From NCBI GenBank assembly GCA_024637145.1, contig JAGXFQ010000037.1, forward strand, positions 44,506 through 108,505: a stretch of DNA of 64,000 bases, in the 5' to 3' direction. The notes beneath the pieces are model-generated. The model was given only the letters and a program-made list of their open reading frames with translations. It searched no databases and had not been told where the DNA came from. This stretch comes from Desulfobulbaceae bacterium. Lineage in GTDB: Bacteria; Desulfobacterota; Desulfobulbia; Desulfobulbales; SURF-16. Shown in pieces: positions 32,772 through 43,956 of the stretch (its first letter is position 1; the number at the start of each line of letters is the position of its first letter). Position numbers and translations under genes: made by a program.

Positions 32772-33369
32772 AGATATCCAGGGGAAGATAGATACTTTCC
32801 TCGATACCAAGGTGGCGGGTCTTGATCAGAATATCAAGATGGCTGTCATGGCAGCCATTATCATAGTCCCCCTGCTGGGTTTTTATTTCCTGGCATACCA
32901 GCCGCATCATAAGGAAATGACGAAGCTTGCGGGGCAAAAGGTTACTCTTGAGCAATCGATTCGCAAGGTAGAGGCCGTTGTTGCTCATATTGACAAGCAT
33001 CGGGCCGAGATGGCCGAGGCGCAGTTCATGTTTCAAATGGCCTCCAATCTGCTTCCCGAGAAACAGGAAATACCTGCCCTGTTGACCACGATCTCTGACC
33101 TGGGCAGTAATTCCGGCCTTGATATTTTATCATTCAAACCAGGGGCAGAGAGACCAAAAGAATTTTACGCAGAAATACCCGTTTCCATAGCGCTGCAGGG
33201 TCCATATCACAATATTGGTGTTTTTCTCGACCGGGTGAGCAAGATGTCGCGCATTGTTTCCGTCTCTTCCATGGCCATTTCAAGCCCCAAGGAGGCGGAG
33301 GGAGAGATGTTTTTAAAGGCAAACCTTGAACTGGAAACATATAGATTCGTTGAAAAACAGCCAGAATAA
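32761..33369 (+). CDS. pilO: Type IV pilus assembly protein PilO
   Basis: Single TM, PilO-like coiled coil, gene order. Confidence 0.9.
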   Translation: MKSKDIQGKIDTFLDTKVAGLDQNIKMAVMAAIIIVPLLGFYFLAYQPHHKEMTKLAGQKVTLEQSIRKVEAVVAHIDKHRAEMAEAQFMFQMASNLLPEKQEIPALLTTISDLGSNSGLDILSFKPGAERPKEFYAEIPVSIALQGPYHNIGVFLDRVSKMSRIVSVSSMAISSPKEAEGEMFLKANLELETYRFVEKQPE

Positions 33370-33429
33370 TTGAGATACGTCAGGGTGCTTCCAGAAGATA
33401 AAAGGGGTTTTTCTGAGAATAAAACAGTT

Positions 33430-33999
33430 ATGAATATTTTAACAAAAAATAAGAGGCGTTCTGGTCAGGGTATCTTGATTGCCTGTCTCGCGGGGAGTCT
33501 GCTCTTCTGTGCCTGGGTGCCTGGCTTTGCGCAAATATCCCAGCAAGCGAGCCCGGAAGAAGAAGGGCCTGAAATCAGTGAAGAGGCCTACTCTGAAAAT
33601 GTCAGGGAATTGAGGCATTTTTTTGAGGGACGGGCCTCAGATTTTGTTTATCGGAGGGAAGGGAGGTCTGATCCCTTTATGCCCTTCATCAAAGACAAGG
33701 TGGTCAAAGAAGTTGATGAGGAAGTGGGTGATTATGGCGTGCTCACCGGGATGCAAAAGTTTGAACCCGGCCAGTTGAGTGTGGTGGCCATTGTCCAGAA
33801 AAAACAAGGGCCCATTGCCATGGTCCAGGATTCCACCGGCAAAGGGTATTTTCTTTCTCCAGGTGAAAAGCTGGGAAGAAACGGGGTTGTTGAGGAAATA
33901 ACAGACAATATGATTCTTGTGAAACAACAGTATAAAATGACTTCCGGAGCACTTCGCCATCGAGTGGTGAAAATGCTTCTGAAGCGTGAGGGAGAATAG
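33430..33999 (+). CDS. pilP: Type IV pilus lipoprotein/assembly protein PilP
   Basis: GRSDPFMPFIKD, GYFLSPGEKLGRNGVVEEITDNMILVKQ. Confidence 0.85.
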   Translation: MNILTKNKRRSGQGILIACLAGSLLFCAWVPGFAQISQQASPEEEGPEISEEAYSENVRELRHFFEGRASDFVYRREGRSDPFMPFIKDKVVKEVDEEVGDYGVLTGMQKFEPGQLSVVAIVQKKQGPIAMVQDSTGKGYFLSPGEKLGRNGVVEEITDNMILVKQQYKMTSGALRHRVVKMLLKREGE

Positions 34000-34003
34000 G
34001 AGT

Positions 34004-35875
34004 ATGACCCCCAACATCCGGATTAAAGGCCTTTTCCTGGCGGTTTCTTTCATGGTGAGCTGTTTTCTTGCCGTCTCCCCTGTCTCCGCAAATATTGGCG
34101 AGTATCAAGTTGCCGATATCTCCTGGGCTGACGAGGAAGGAGCGCTTTCTGTACGTATCACCGGGACTTCCGAGCCGATCTACACCATGTATGAGCTTTT
34201 TGCTCCGCGCCGCATCGTCCTTGATATGGCAGGTGGTGATATTGGCCCTGCCCTCCTTTTTCCTCTCCAGGTTTCCACATCTCCTGTCAACAGGATTACC
34301 GGCAAGGTGATTGAGGGGCAGAATTCAGCGGTGGCCAGAATAGAAATTCTTCTGGATGAGGAATTTTCCTACGCCGTTGTCAAGGAGGGCAACGATCTGG
34401 TTGTTCGTTTTGCCAAGAGCAGCGAGGTTGCCGATATGCCCGCGCCCATGGCGGATAATCAGGTGACCATCACCGACATTCAGATTGATGCGGCCAGTGC
34501 GGAAAAAGCAACCGTCTTGATTTATGGCTCAGGCCCCATTGGCAAATTTGTGGCGGCAGAGGAGGCCAAAAATGAAACCCATTCTGCCCGGCTGCTCATT
34601 GATATGCCTGATGTGAAAATGGCTGACAGGATCATCCCTGTGGCCCTGGATTCACCTGTCGCCCTTGTCCAGGCGAAACAGGGCAGTAAAGGGGGCAGAA
34701 TTATCCTCGACTCGGCAGATAATGAGTTGTTCACCTATGATATTCAGGTGAATGGTAACTACATGGAGCTCACCATCGCTGCCCCCGAGATGGGCAGTGA
34801 GGATGACGACCAGATGGTGGCCATGCTCACCGGTCAGGGGGCGGAGGGTAGCGGCAGCCTGGCTGCAGAGAGCTCCTTTATGGCCATGTCCGAAGAGGTG
34901 TCCGCTGATTTTTCAGCCATGGAATACTCGGCAGCAAGAGGTGGCAACAGCGGCCAGGCAGGGGATGGTGCCCTCAATTTCAGCGGCTATGACGAGCAAA
35001 AGATCTCCGTGGATTTCTACAAAATAGATCTGCACAATGTTTTTCGGTTGATTGGTGAAATAAGTAATAAAAATATCGTGGTTGACCAGGGGGTCTCAGG
35101 ATCTCTAACCTTGTCCATGAACGATGTGCCCTGGGATTTTCTGCTGGACGTGGTTCTTAATTTAAAAGGTCTGGTCAAAGAAGAACGGTTCAATACCATT
35201 GTTATTTCACCCAAGAGCGAAAAGTTTTCCTGGCCGGAAACAGCGACCACAGAGCTGGATGTTTCTGTGGAGCCTATCACCGTGACCAAACGGCTGCAGA
35301 CCTCCAGGGAAAAAGTGGATGCCAAGAAGTTGATCCATGAGGCAACCGCTGCAGAGAACAAGGGGCAGGATAATGAGGCCTTGGCTCTTTACGAAGAGGC
35401 CTTCCAGCTCTGGCCTGAAAATGGTGACCTGGCCAGGCGTATTGCCATCGTTGCCATGGTGAAACTGGGTCAGCATGCCAAGGCGGCCCATTATGCCAAG
35501 ATAGCGGTGCAGAAAAATCCCCAGGATTATAAGGCCGCCCTTATCGCCGCAATGAACCTCGCCAACATGGAAAAAGTGCAGGAGGCCAAGGCCTATTTTG
35601 ATCTGGCGGTGAGCGGCGATAAACCAGCCAAGCATGCCTTGGCAAGTTATGCCGCCTTTAGTGAGCAAAACGCCAGCTATGATGCAGCTCTGACCATACT
35701 TGATCAATATGCCACTCTATACGGCAACTCCCTGGAAACCATGGTGAGCCGGGCCCGCATTTATGATCAGATGGGTGATGTCCTGCGGGCCGATGAGGAA
35801 TATAAGGCCATTTTGCTTTCCGGGTTTACACTGCCCGAAGATTTAAAATCATATATAACCAGCCGGGTTCAATAA
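34004..35875 (+). CDS. PilQ N-terminal-like protein: AMIN domain + secretin N-terminal (STN-like) domain + TPR, no secretin barrel
   Basis: AMIN-like N-term; KISVDFYKIDLHNVFRLIGEISNKNIVVDQGVSGSLTLSMNDVPWDFLLDVVL; TPR repeats to C-term. Confidence 0.8.
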   Translation: MTPNIRIKGLFLAVSFMVSCFLAVSPVSANIGEYQVADISWADEEGALSVRITGTSEPIYTMYELFAPRRIVLDMAGGDIGPALLFPLQVSTSPVNRITGKVIEGQNSAVARIEILLDEEFSYAVVKEGNDLVVRFAKSSEVADMPAPMADNQVTITDIQIDAASAEKATVLIYGSGPIGKFVAAEEAKNETHSARLLIDMPDVKMADRIIPVALDSPVALVQAKQGSKGGRIILDSADNELFTYDIQVNGNYMELTIAAPEMGSEDDDQMVAMLTGQGAEGSGSLAAESSFMAMSEEVSADFSAMEYSAARGGNSGQAGDGALNFSGYDEQKISVDFYKIDLHNVFRLIGEISNKNIVVDQGVSGSLTLSMNDVPWDFLLDVVLNLKGLVKEERFNTIVISPKSEKFSWPETATTELDVSVEPITVTKRLQTSREKVDAKKLIHEATAAENKGQDNEALALYEEAFQLWPENGDLARRIAIVAMVKLGQHAKAAHYAKIAVQKNPQDYKAALIAAMNLANMEKVQEAKAYFDLAVSGDKPAKHALASYAAFSEQNASYDAALTILDQYATLYGNSLETMVSRARIYDQMGDVLRADEEYKAILLSGFTLPEDLKSYITSRVQ

Positions 35876-35915
35876 CGATAACCTGACAGGAAAAGTTCAA
35901 ACCGAGTGAAAGGCT

Positions 35916-37613
35916 ATGACAAGAAAAATCATGAGAAGACTTTATCTGCAGGCAGGATTACTCCTGCTCGTGCTGGCGCTGGTGGCATCCTGTTCCTCTT
36001 CCTCCTATGATCAGAGAGAAGAGTCCCGGAGCTTTATAGAGCAGCAGACGGCCGGGTCAGTATCCGCTGAAACCAAGGTGCTGGATGAGGTGGTGCTGGA
36101 TCAGGCCACGGAACTGCCCGCCAGGTTCCAAAAACCCACCTTTCTCTTGTCTGAGTCCGGCACCTTTGCCGATCAGGAAGAATTCTCCGTGCCGGTGGGC
36201 GCGGACATCTCCTCTAATCGCGGCCCGGTCACCCTGCGTGACATTCTGAAAAGATTGGCCGTCTTAAAGCGGATGAATGTGAGCTGGGCAGAGGATGTCG
36301 ACCAGATGGCCCTGGTGGATGTTGATATCCGGGCGGAGGATGATTTTTATCTTGCCATAGACAATATCCTGCGCCAGCTGGATTATTTTTATGAGATTAA
36401 GGGCAACTCCATTATTGTCAAGTATCGTGACAGCAAGACCTTTCATATTGCCATGCCCTTTCTGAATCCCTCGTTCAGCGTCGGCGTGGGCGGTGATGTG
36501 CTTGGCGCCCAGGATGTGAAGCATAAGATGAAGGGACGTATTGAGCTGGAAAACGAGGCCTCCGGCGAAGGGAGTTTTGATGTCTGGGGCAATATTGAGA
36601 TAAATCTGAAAGAGATCCTGAAGATCTATGCCGAAACCGAGGCGGTTGATACGGTTGTGGCCACGGTTGACCAGGAGGTGTTGGCGGGGGAACCTGCTGC
36701 TAAAACGGAGAAACAAACCAGGAAACGCAGCCAGGGAGAGCTTGGCTACTATATGATTGACCGACCGGTGGGTCTGGTCACGGTCTCGGCGCCCCGTTCT
36801 CTCTTAACGAGTATTGAGAGTTATTTCGATAACCTGAAAAAGGTTCTCTACCGGCAGATTTCCATTGAGGCCAAGATCGTCGAGGTGACCTTGAAGGGAG
36901 ACAGCAGGACGGGCATTGACTGGTCCAACCTGCTGGGCGGCAGTATTGAAGCGAGCCTGAGTGCCCACGTTGATTTCCAGCAGTTGAATCCATTCTATTT
37001 TAATCCCTTTCAGGATCCCACCGATCATACCCTGCAGGCCTATCCTTTTACCCTCAGCACCAAAAGCTTTGCCTTTATTCTTGATGCCATGGAGGATCAG
37101 GGCCATGTGGAGGTGTTGGCCAACCCCCGCATCAGCGTCATGAACGGCCAGCCTGCCCTTATCAGTGTCGGCAATGATCACCGCTATATCGAATCGGTGG
37201 AATCGGCGGTTAATGATGGCGTCGTCACCCTGAGCGCCACCACCAGTTCGGTGGTCTCTGGTCTCGGCATGGCGGTGGTGGCAACAATTCTAAATAATAA
37301 CGAGGTCATTCTCAACCTGACCCCGGTGACCTCTGAACTCATGGAGGAAATTCAGTACGAAGAGATCGGCAATCTTGGTGGCAAGGTCGGTCTGCCCAAG
37401 GTCTCCATCCGTGAGATGAGTTCCACGGTGCGGGTGAAGAGCGGGGAGATGCTGGTGGTAGGCGGTCTTATTGATTCCAATAAGGAATATTCGGAAAACA
37501 AGGTTTCCGGCCTCGGGGATATTCCGGGGATCTCTAAGCTCTTCAAGCGTTCCGGCGATCAGCTGGTCAAGAAGGAGATGGTTATTCTGCTAAGGCCGGT
37601 TATTCTCAACTAG
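35916..37613 (+). CDS. Secretin lipoprotein, MshL/PilQ type
   Basis: Lipobox LVASCSSS; VEVLANPRISVMNGQPALISVG; VSIREMSSTVRVKSGEMLVVGGLI; FKRSGDQLVKKEMVILLRPVI. Confidence 0.9.
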   Translation: MTRKIMRRLYLQAGLLLLVLALVASCSSSSYDQREESRSFIEQQTAGSVSAETKVLDEVVLDQATELPARFQKPTFLLSESGTFADQEEFSVPVGADISSNRGPVTLRDILKRLAVLKRMNVSWAEDVDQMALVDVDIRAEDDFYLAIDNILRQLDYFYEIKGNSIIVKYRDSKTFHIAMPFLNPSFSVGVGGDVLGAQDVKHKMKGRIELENEASGEGSFDVWGNIEINLKEILKIYAETEAVDTVVATVDQEVLAGEPAAKTEKQTRKRSQGELGYYMIDRPVGLVTVSAPRSLLTSIESYFDNLKKVLYRQISIEAKIVEVTLKGDSRTGIDWSNLLGGSIEASLSAHVDFQQLNPFYFNPFQDPTDHTLQAYPFTLSTKSFAFILDAMEDQGHVEVLANPRISVMNGQPALISVGNDHRYIESVESAVNDGVVTLSATTSSVVSGLGMAVVATILNNNEVILNLTPVTSELMEEIQYEEIGNLGGKVGLPKVSIREMSSTVRVKSGEMLVVGGLIDSNKEYSENKVSGLGDIPGISKLFKRSGDQLVKKEMVILLRPVILN

Positions 37614-37636
37614 ACAGAGTTCTTTTCTCTTACAGA

Positions 37637-37682
37637 ACAAAAAAAGCCCGGATCAGGTTTACCTGATCCGGGCTTTTTTTGT
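37637..37682. terminator. Bidirectional terminator between secretin and secB genes
   Basis: Perfect 22-bp arms ACAAAAAAAGCCCGGATCAGGT / ACCTGATCCGGGCTTTTTTTGT, 2-nt loop. Confidence 0.95.
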
Positions 37683-37706
37683 CTGTAACCAGCGTCTGGA
37701 TAAAGA

Positions 37707-38189
37707 CTAATTATCTGTTACATTCTCCGCCTTCTTTTTTTTGGCGTTTTCGAAGAGGGCCAGGAAGTTCATGGGCTCGATGAGGAAGGGGATAAAGCCG
37801 CCGTCAATGGAGACCTGGCTGATAATCTGGCGGGTGAAGGGCAGGAGCATGGTGGGGCAATCCACCCCCAGCACCATCTGGAGATGTTGCTCTGGGATAT
37901 TTTTGAGCAAAAACACAGCGGCATGCTCAAGCTCGACGATAAAGAGGGTCTGGCCCTCTTTTTTGTCGTTGGAGACGGTGGCGGTGATGCTCAAGCTCAC
38001 CTCCCAGTGATCGTTTTCCAGTTCCTTGTTTTTGACCGCCAGATTCACCGCAACCTTGGGCTCCGGCTGTTGGCCCAGAAAAATTTCCGGGGCATTGGGG
38101 TTTTCAAAGGAGAGATCTTTGATATACATTTTCTGGAGTCGAAAGAGAGGGGCCTCGGCATTGTCAGGAGCGGCGTTTTTTTCAGTCAT
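37707..38189 (-). CDS. secB: Protein-export chaperone SecB
   Basis: LQKMYIKDLSFENPNAPEIF, CPTMLLPFTRQIISQ...GGFIPFLIEPMNFLALF. Confidence 0.93.
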   Translation of the reverse strand: MTEKNAAPDNAEAPLFRLQKMYIKDLSFENPNAPEIFLGQQPEPKVAVNLAVKNKELENDHWEVSLSITATVSNDKKEGQTLFIVELEHAAVFLLKNIPEQHLQMVLGVDCPTMLLPFTRQIISQVSIDGGFIPFLIEPMNFLALFENAKKKKAENVTDN

Positions 38190-38298
38190 GGGGAATCCTT
38201 GGCAGTGATGTAAGAAGAGGCCTCCGTAAACGACCTTTCTGGATTGATTGTTGGAGGTATTATAGCCAGAAAGCCTTTTTGTTTCAAAGGGAAATAGC

Positions 38299-41136
38299 TT
38301 ATTGGGGCCTGGTGAGAATCCTTTTTAGATAATGGCCGGTAAAAGAGGCCTTCTCCTCGGCGACCTTCTCCGGCGTGCCCTGGGCAATGATGGTGCCGCC
38401 GCCCTCTCCCCCTTCCGGGCCAATATCAATAATATGGTCGGCGGTCTTGATGACGTCGAGATTGTGTTCAATGATGACCACGCTGTTGCCGCTTGCCACC
38501 AGGCGATTGAGGACACCCAGGAGATGCTGGATATCGGCAGGGTGGAGACCGGTGGTGGGTTCGTCCAGGATGTAGAGGGTGCGGCCTGTGGCCCGTTTGC
38601 GCAGTTCGCGGGCCAGTTTGATCCGCTGGGCCTCGCCGCCGGAAAGGGTGACTGAGGATTGGCCCAGGGAGATATAGGGCAGACCAACGTCGGCCACCGT
38701 GGCCAGTCGGTTTTTAATGGGCGGCACATGCTTGAAGAAATCCAGGGCTTCTTCTACGGTCATGGCTAGAATCTCGGCGATATTTTTGTCCTTGTACCTG
38801 ATTTCCAGGGTCTCACGGTTGTAGCGGCTGCCGTGGCAGGTATCACAGGTGACGTAGATGTCGGGCAAAAAATGCATGGCAATCTTGATGACGCCCTCTC
38901 CTTCACACGCCTCGCAGCGCCCCCCCTTGATGTTAAAGCTGAACCGCCCTGGTTTATAGCCCCTGGTCCGGGCCTCGGGCAGTCGGCAGAAAAGTTCTCT
39001 GATCGGGGTCAGGATGCCGGTATAGGTGGCCGGATTGGAGCGGGGGGTGCGGCCGATGGCACTCTGGTCAATATCGATAACCGCGTCAATATGCTCCATG
39101 CCGGCCAGGGAGGCATAGGCGCTGCTCCTCCTGCCTTTGTGCTGCAAATGGTTGAGCACCCCTTTGTAGAGGGCTTCCACCACCAGGGAGCTTTTGCCGG
39201 AGCCGGAGACCCCGGTGACGCAGGTCATCAGGCCCAGGGGAAATTTGGCGGTGATGGCCTGCAGATTATTGGCGCAGGCCCCCTTGACAATGAGCCACCC
39301 TTTTTTAGCGCTGGGCCGGCGGCGCCGGGCCGGGATGGCGATTTCCAGACGGCCGGAAAGGTAGCCGCCGGTGACAGAGCTCTGGTGGTTGACCAGACCC
39401 TCCACCGGGCCGTTATAGATTACGTGGCCGCCATGGACCCCGGCCCCGGGACCGATATCAAGGACATGGTCAGCGGCCAGGATGGTGTCGGTATCATGTT
39501 CAACTACAATGACGGTATTGCCCAGGTCGCGCAGGGTGGTCAGGGTCTTGATCAGGCGGTCATTGTCGCGCTGGTGCAGGCCGATGCTCGGTTCATCCAG
39601 GATATAGAGAACCCCCACCAGCCGGGAGCCGATCTGGGAGGCCAGGCGTATACGCTGGGCCTCGCCGCCGGAGAGGGTGCCGGCGGTGCGGGCCAGTGTG
39701 AGATAGCCCAGGCCCACATCGCGCAGGAACCGGACCCGCTCCATGATTTCCTTGATAACCCGTTCGGCAATAAGGTGCTCCTGGCTGCTGAAGTGCAGCT
39801 CTTGCAGGGTCTGATGGAGACGGTCGATGGGCAGGGTGGTGATCTCGGCAATGGTCAGGCCATCAATTTTTACGGCCAGGGCCTCGGGTTTGAGGCGGGA
39901 GCCCTGACAGCGGGGACAGGGCTGCTCGTTCATATATTGGCCCAACTCATCGCGCATGGCAGAAGAGGTGGTTTCATGGAAGCGGCGGCCCAGATTGGGG
40001 ATGAGCCCTTCAAAGGGGGACTCTGAGGTCATGGAGCGTCTGTAGCGCACATAGTGGAAAAAAACGGGCTCTGGCCCGGTGCCGAAGAGGATGACGTCCT
40101 GGGCCTTTGGGGGCAGCTTTTTGAAGGGGGTGTCCAGACTGAAGCCGTAATGAGCGGCCAGGGCGGCCAGAAGCTGGCTGGAGTAGCTGTGGGCCTGGCG
40201 CCGCCCCCAGGGGGCCAGGGCCCCCTGATTGATGGTCAGGGAGGGATCTGGAACCACCAGGTCTGGGTCAAGAAAATGTTTGATGCCCAGGCCGCCGCAT
40301 TCCGGGCAGGCCCCTTTGGGATTGTTAAAAGAAAAGAGCTGGGGCGACAGCTCCTGCAGGCTGGTGCCGCACTGGATGCAGGCCGCCCGTTCACTGAGGA
40401 GTCTTTCTTCGCCGCTGGCCGGGAAATGGACGAGCAAAAAACCCTGGGCCAGGTGCACGGCAGTGCTCACCGAGTCTGCCAGCCGGCGCCGGGAAGAGTC
40501 CTTGATCACCAGGCGGTCCACCACGACCTCAATGGTATGGCGCTTGGTCTTGGCCAGGGTGATGGGGCTGTCCAGGGAGAGGATTTCGCCGTCCACCCGC
40601 ACCCGGACATAGCCCTCCTTGCGCAGGCGGGCAAAGAGTTCGACATACTCTCCTTTGCGGTTGTCAATGAGGGGGGCGAGGATAAGGATCTTGGTCCCCT
40701 CGCTCAGGGCCATGAGGCCGCTCACCATCTTCTCCAGGGACTGGGGTGCAATGGGCTGGCCGCAATCCGGACAATGCTGATGGCCCACCCGGGCAAAGAG
40801 CAGACGGAAATGGTCATAGATCTCCGTGATGGTGCCCACGGTGGAGCGGGGATTCTTGCTGGTGGTGCGCTGTTCTATGGAAACGGCCGGGCTCAGCCCT
40901 TCCAGGGAATCCACCTCCGGTTTGTCCATCTGGCCCAGAAACTGGCGGGCATAGGTGGAGAGGGATTCCACGTAGCGGCGCTGGCCCTCGGCATAGAGGG
41001 TGTCAAAGGCCAGTGATGATTTGCCGGAACCGCTCAGACCGGTAAAGACCACCAGCTTGTTGCGGGGCAGGTCCACATCGATATTTTTCAGATTATGCAT
41101 CCGGGCGCCCCGGATGCGGATGGTATCAGGTTCCAT
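38299..41136 (-). CDS. uvrA: Excinuclease ABC subunit A
   Basis: [31 protein letters not shown], Zn fingers, [15 protein letters not shown]. Confidence 0.98.
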   Translation of the reverse strand: MEPDTIRIRGARMHNLKNIDVDLPRNKLVVFTGLSGSGKSSLAFDTLYAEGQRRYVESLSTYARQFLGQMDKPEVDSLEGLSPAVSIEQRTTSKNPRSTVGTITEIYDHFRLLFARVGHQHCPDCGQPIAPQSLEKMVSGLMALSEGTKILILAPLIDNRKGEYVELFARLRKEGYVRVRVDGEILSLDSPITLAKTKRHTIEVVVDRLVIKDSSRRRLADSVSTAVHLAQGFLLVHFPASGEERLLSERAACIQCGTSLQELSPQLFSFNNPKGACPECGGLGIKHFLDPDLVVPDPSLTINQGALAPWGRRQAHSYSSQLLAALAAHYGFSLDTPFKKLPPKAQDVILFGTGPEPVFFHYVRYRRSMTSESPFEGLIPNLGRRFHETTSSAMRDELGQYMNEQPCPRCQGSRLKPEALAVKIDGLTIAEITTLPIDRLHQTLQELHFSSQEHLIAERVIKEIMERVRFLRDVGLGYLTLARTAGTLSGGEAQRIRLASQIGSRLVGVLYILDEPSIGLHQRDNDRLIKTLTTLRDLGNTVIVVEHDTDTILAADHVLDIGPGAGVHGGHVIYNGPVEGLVNHQSSVTGGYLSGRLEIAIPARRRRPSAKKGWLIVKGACANNLQAITAKFPLGLMTCVTGVSGSGKSSLVVEALYKGVLNHLQHKGRRSSAYASLAGMEHIDAVIDIDQSAIGRTPRSNPATYTGILTPIRELFCRLPEARTRGYKPGRFSFNIKGGRCEACEGEGVIKIAMHFLPDIYVTCDTCHGSRYNRETLEIRYKDKNIAEILAMTVEEALDFFKHVPPIKNRLATVADVGLPYISLGQSSVTLSGGEAQRIKLARELRKRATGRTLYILDEPTTGLHPADIQHLLGVLNRLVASGNSVVIIEHNLDVIKTADHIIDIGPEGGEGGGTIIAQGTPEKVAEEKASFTGHYLKRILTRPQ

Positions 41137-41234
41137 GGTCTCTTTATAACTCAGCAGTGAGGAGGCGGTACTCTGTTATCAGCAGAGGTTCATGCAGGTG
41201 CAGCGCCCCTGCCTCCTCTATTTTTAAATCCTTT

Positions 41235-42557
41235 CTACGTCTTCACAAGACGGGCCACAAAAAAACCATCCAGGCCGTCTGTGGGCAGGGTCCGCAGAAA
41301 GCCCTGCTTGCTGACCAGCTCCTGGGCCGGTCCGCAAAACCGGGGCGGCAGAATGGCAAAGGCGGGATGGGTCTGGAGAAAGGCCGCAATCACCCCCTCG
41401 TTTTCAATGGTGGAGAGGGAGCAGGTGCAGTAGACCAGCACCCCCCCCGCGTCCACCAAAGGGGCGGCGGCAAGGAGGATTTCCAGTTGGGTTGCGGCCA
41501 GCCGGGCCAGCTCCTGTTCGCGGCGATTCCAGCGGATGTCGGGCTGGCGGCCGATAACGCCAAGGCCGGAGCAGGGCGCATCCACCAGCACACCCCTGAA
41601 GCGCTCACCATGCTCCCGGGCGAAATCCTGCAGGGTGGTGGTATGCAAGGAGATGGGACGGCAACGGCAGCGCTCCAGATTAGCCCTTAACAGGCTGAGG
41701 CGGCCGGCATGGGGGTCAACAGCGGTGAGGGAGGCAGCGGCGGGCAGGATCTGGTCCAGCAGGATACTCTTGCCCCCCAGACCGGCACAGGCGTCCAGGT
41801 AGGCGCCACTGGGTAAACCCTCAAAAAAAGGGGCAAGGAGCTGGGCTGCCTCGTCCTGGACATGAAAGCCGCCCTCCTGGTAGCCAGGCAGGGAATCGAT
41901 CCGGCCGTGGAAGTCGTGTATGACAACGGCCTGATCACCATATCTGCCGGCCTGGCCGCTTATGCCCCTCGCCTTGAGCTGGTCAAGAAAAGCAGCCCGG
42001 CTCTGCCGGTGGGGGTTTATGCGCAGGCTCAGGGGCGGCAGGCTGTTATTGGCCAGGCAGAGGGCGCGGGTTGGTTCCACCCCGAACTGATCCTCCCAGA
42101 GGGCCACAAGCCAGCCCGGATGGTTGAGCTTTTTTTCCGGCGCCAGGGTGGCCAGGCAATGGCGGACCCCCTCCATGTCCCGGACCATGGCCCGTAAGAC
42201 GCCATTGACGAAGCCCTTCAGCCATTTGGGCTGGCGGCCCAGGCCCTGGACGGTCTCATTGACCACGGCCGAGGGGGGGATGCGGTCCATAAAGAGCAGT
42301 TGGGCCAGGCCGCAGCGCAGGGCCTGTAAAACCACGGGCCTGAGCTTGGGGAGTGCGGTCTTGGAATAATTTAGCAGGACGGCGTCCAGTTCCTGGCGGT
42401 GGCGCAGGACCCCGTAGACCAGGGCCATGGCCAGCTGCCGGTCCCGGTCGTCAGGCAGGGGGTGTTGGTCGTGAAGGGCGGCAAGAACCTGGTCAACAGG
42501 CTCCCTGGACTGCTCCTGGACCACCAGGCAGTGGATGGCTAAGGCGCGGCTGTTCAT
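41235..42557 (-). CDS. rsmB: 16S rRNA m5C967 methyltransferase RsmB
   Basis: NusB-like N-term; DAPCSGLGVIGRQPDIRWNR; VYCTCSLSTIENEGV. Confidence 0.92.
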   Translation of the reverse strand: MNSRALAIHCLVVQEQSREPVDQVLAALHDQHPLPDDRDRQLAMALVYGVLRHRQELDAVLLNYSKTALPKLRPVVLQALRCGLAQLLFMDRIPPSAVVNETVQGLGRQPKWLKGFVNGVLRAMVRDMEGVRHCLATLAPEKKLNHPGWLVALWEDQFGVEPTRALCLANNSLPPLSLRINPHRQSRAAFLDQLKARGISGQAGRYGDQAVVIHDFHGRIDSLPGYQEGGFHVQDEAAQLLAPFFEGLPSGAYLDACAGLGGKSILLDQILPAAASLTAVDPHAGRLSLLRANLERCRCRPISLHTTTLQDFAREHGERFRGVLVDAPCSGLGVIGRQPDIRWNRREQELARLAATQLEILLAAAPLVDAGGVLVYCTCSLSTIENEGVIAAFLQTHPAFAILPPRFCGPAQELVSKQGFLRTLPTDGLDGFFVARLVKT

Positions 42558-43291
42558 GAGAGAAGTCCTATGGCACTGCAGAAACGGCCGGTCTGCCGGC
42601 GGCGGCGAAAGGAAAACCAGTCGCGGTTGCAGCGGCTGCAGATGCCGGCTGTCTCGATATGGTCAGGGTGAATGCCGCTTTCCCGGAGCTGCATGGCGCT
42701 GATGGCCGGAAAATCAAAATGGTTGGCCGCCACTTCAAAGCGGTGAAAGATTGGCGGCAGCTCTTTTTTATAATGGATGAACTCGGCGCAGCAGGGGCCC
42801 AGGGCCGGGCTGATGGCTGCCCTGATCTGGGCGGGATCAGAGTGGAAGGTCTCCATCAGACGCTGGAGGGTGACGGCGATGATATTTGCCACACTGCCTT
42901 TCCAACCGCAATGGATGTTGGCAATCACCTTTTTGCAGGGGTCATGCAGTAAAACAGCCTGACAGTCGGCCTGCTGGATGAGCAGGGCCACCCCAGGCCG
43001 ATCGCTGATCAGGGCGTCGTAGCCCTCAAGCTCCTGGTCGGTCTCGGTGGCGCCCACCACCGCCACTGCCGTGCCATGCACCTGCCTGGCGGAGATGAGG
43101 GTCTGACAGCCCAGGGCCTTTTTCACCAGGGCGCGGTTACGGCGGACATGGGCCGGGGCATCACCCACCTGGAAACTGATATTGAGGGAATCATAGGGCA
43201 GGGGGCTGATGCCGCCATGGCGGTTAAAACAGCCATGTACCAGGTGCGGCTCACCGGCAAAGAGGGCAAAGGTATGGGCGCAAAGAGGCAT
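42554..43291 (-). CDS. pgeF: Peptidoglycan editing factor PgeF / laccase-domain (YfiH) protein
   Basis: SARQVHGTAV, QADCQAVLLHDP, NIHCGWKGSVANI, SPALGPCC. Confidence 0.9.
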   Translation of the reverse strand: MPLCAHTFALFAGEPHLVHGCFNRHGGISPLPYDSLNISFQVGDAPAHVRRNRALVKKALGCQTLISARQVHGTAVAVVGATETDQELEGYDALISDRPGVALLIQQADCQAVLLHDPCKKVIANIHCGWKGSVANIIAVTLQRLMETFHSDPAQIRAAISPALGPCCAEFIHYKKELPPIFHRFEVAANHFDFPAISAMQLRESGIHPDHIETAGICSRCNRDWFSFRRRRQTGRFCSAIGLLS

Positions 43292-43297
43292 GGCGGC

Positions 43298-43918
43298 TCA
43301 GGCGCCCAACATGCCGAAAATAAGGCGCTGAATAAAATTGATTAATTTGCCGAAGACGCCGGTAAAGACCAGGATCATGATCAGGATGAAACCGGCCCCA
43401 TCCAGGCGGGCCATGTACTGGGCATATCTGGGGGGGAGAAGGCCCATCAGCACCTTGCTGCCGTCTAAGGGCGGGATGGGGATCAAGTTGAAGATGGCCA
43501 AAATGAAATTAATCCAGCAGCTCAGATAAAACATGGCCATCAGGGGCTCGGCCACAAAGACCGGGATGGCCGGGCCCAGGGAGACCAGGACGATCAAGAC
43601 CAGGAGACTGGCCAGCATGGTGGCCAGATTGGCCAGGGGGCCGGCCAGCGAGACCAGCATCATGTCCCGGTGGGGATTTCTGAAGTTGCGCGGATCAACA
43701 GGTACCGGCTTGGCCCAGCCGAAATGGATGAGAAAGATGGCCAGGGTGCCCAGGGGGTCAAGATGTTTTAAGGGGTTCATGGTGAGCCTGCCCTGCAGGC
43801 GGGCGGTCTGATCGCCGCAGCGCGAGGCCACATACCCATGGGAAAATTCATGGATGGTGAGGGCAAAGAGAAAAACAGGAACCTGGATAATGAGATCCTG
43901 GAAATTGATGTCAAACAT
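43298..43918 (-). CDS. Site-2 protease family (M50) membrane metalloprotease
   Basis: TIHEFSHGYVA, NLIPIPPLDGSKVL. Confidence 0.92.
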   Translation of the reverse strand: MFDINFQDLIIQVPVFLFALTIHEFSHGYVASRCGDQTARLQGRLTMNPLKHLDPLGTLAIFLIHFGWAKPVPVDPRNFRNPHRDMMLVSLAGPLANLATMLASLLVLIVLVSLGPAIPVFVAEPLMAMFYLSCWINFILAIFNLIPIPPLDGSKVLMGLLPPRYAQYMARLDGAGFILIMILVFTGVFGKLINFIQRLIFGMLGA

Positions 43919-43956
43919 AATTTTATTTCAGGGCTAAAGGGTTAAAGGGGACAAAT

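Noticed and set aside
38833-41016. 397-aa and 320-aa ORFs antisense to uvrA
   Set aside because: Mirror ORFs of a highly conserved gene, not independent genes.
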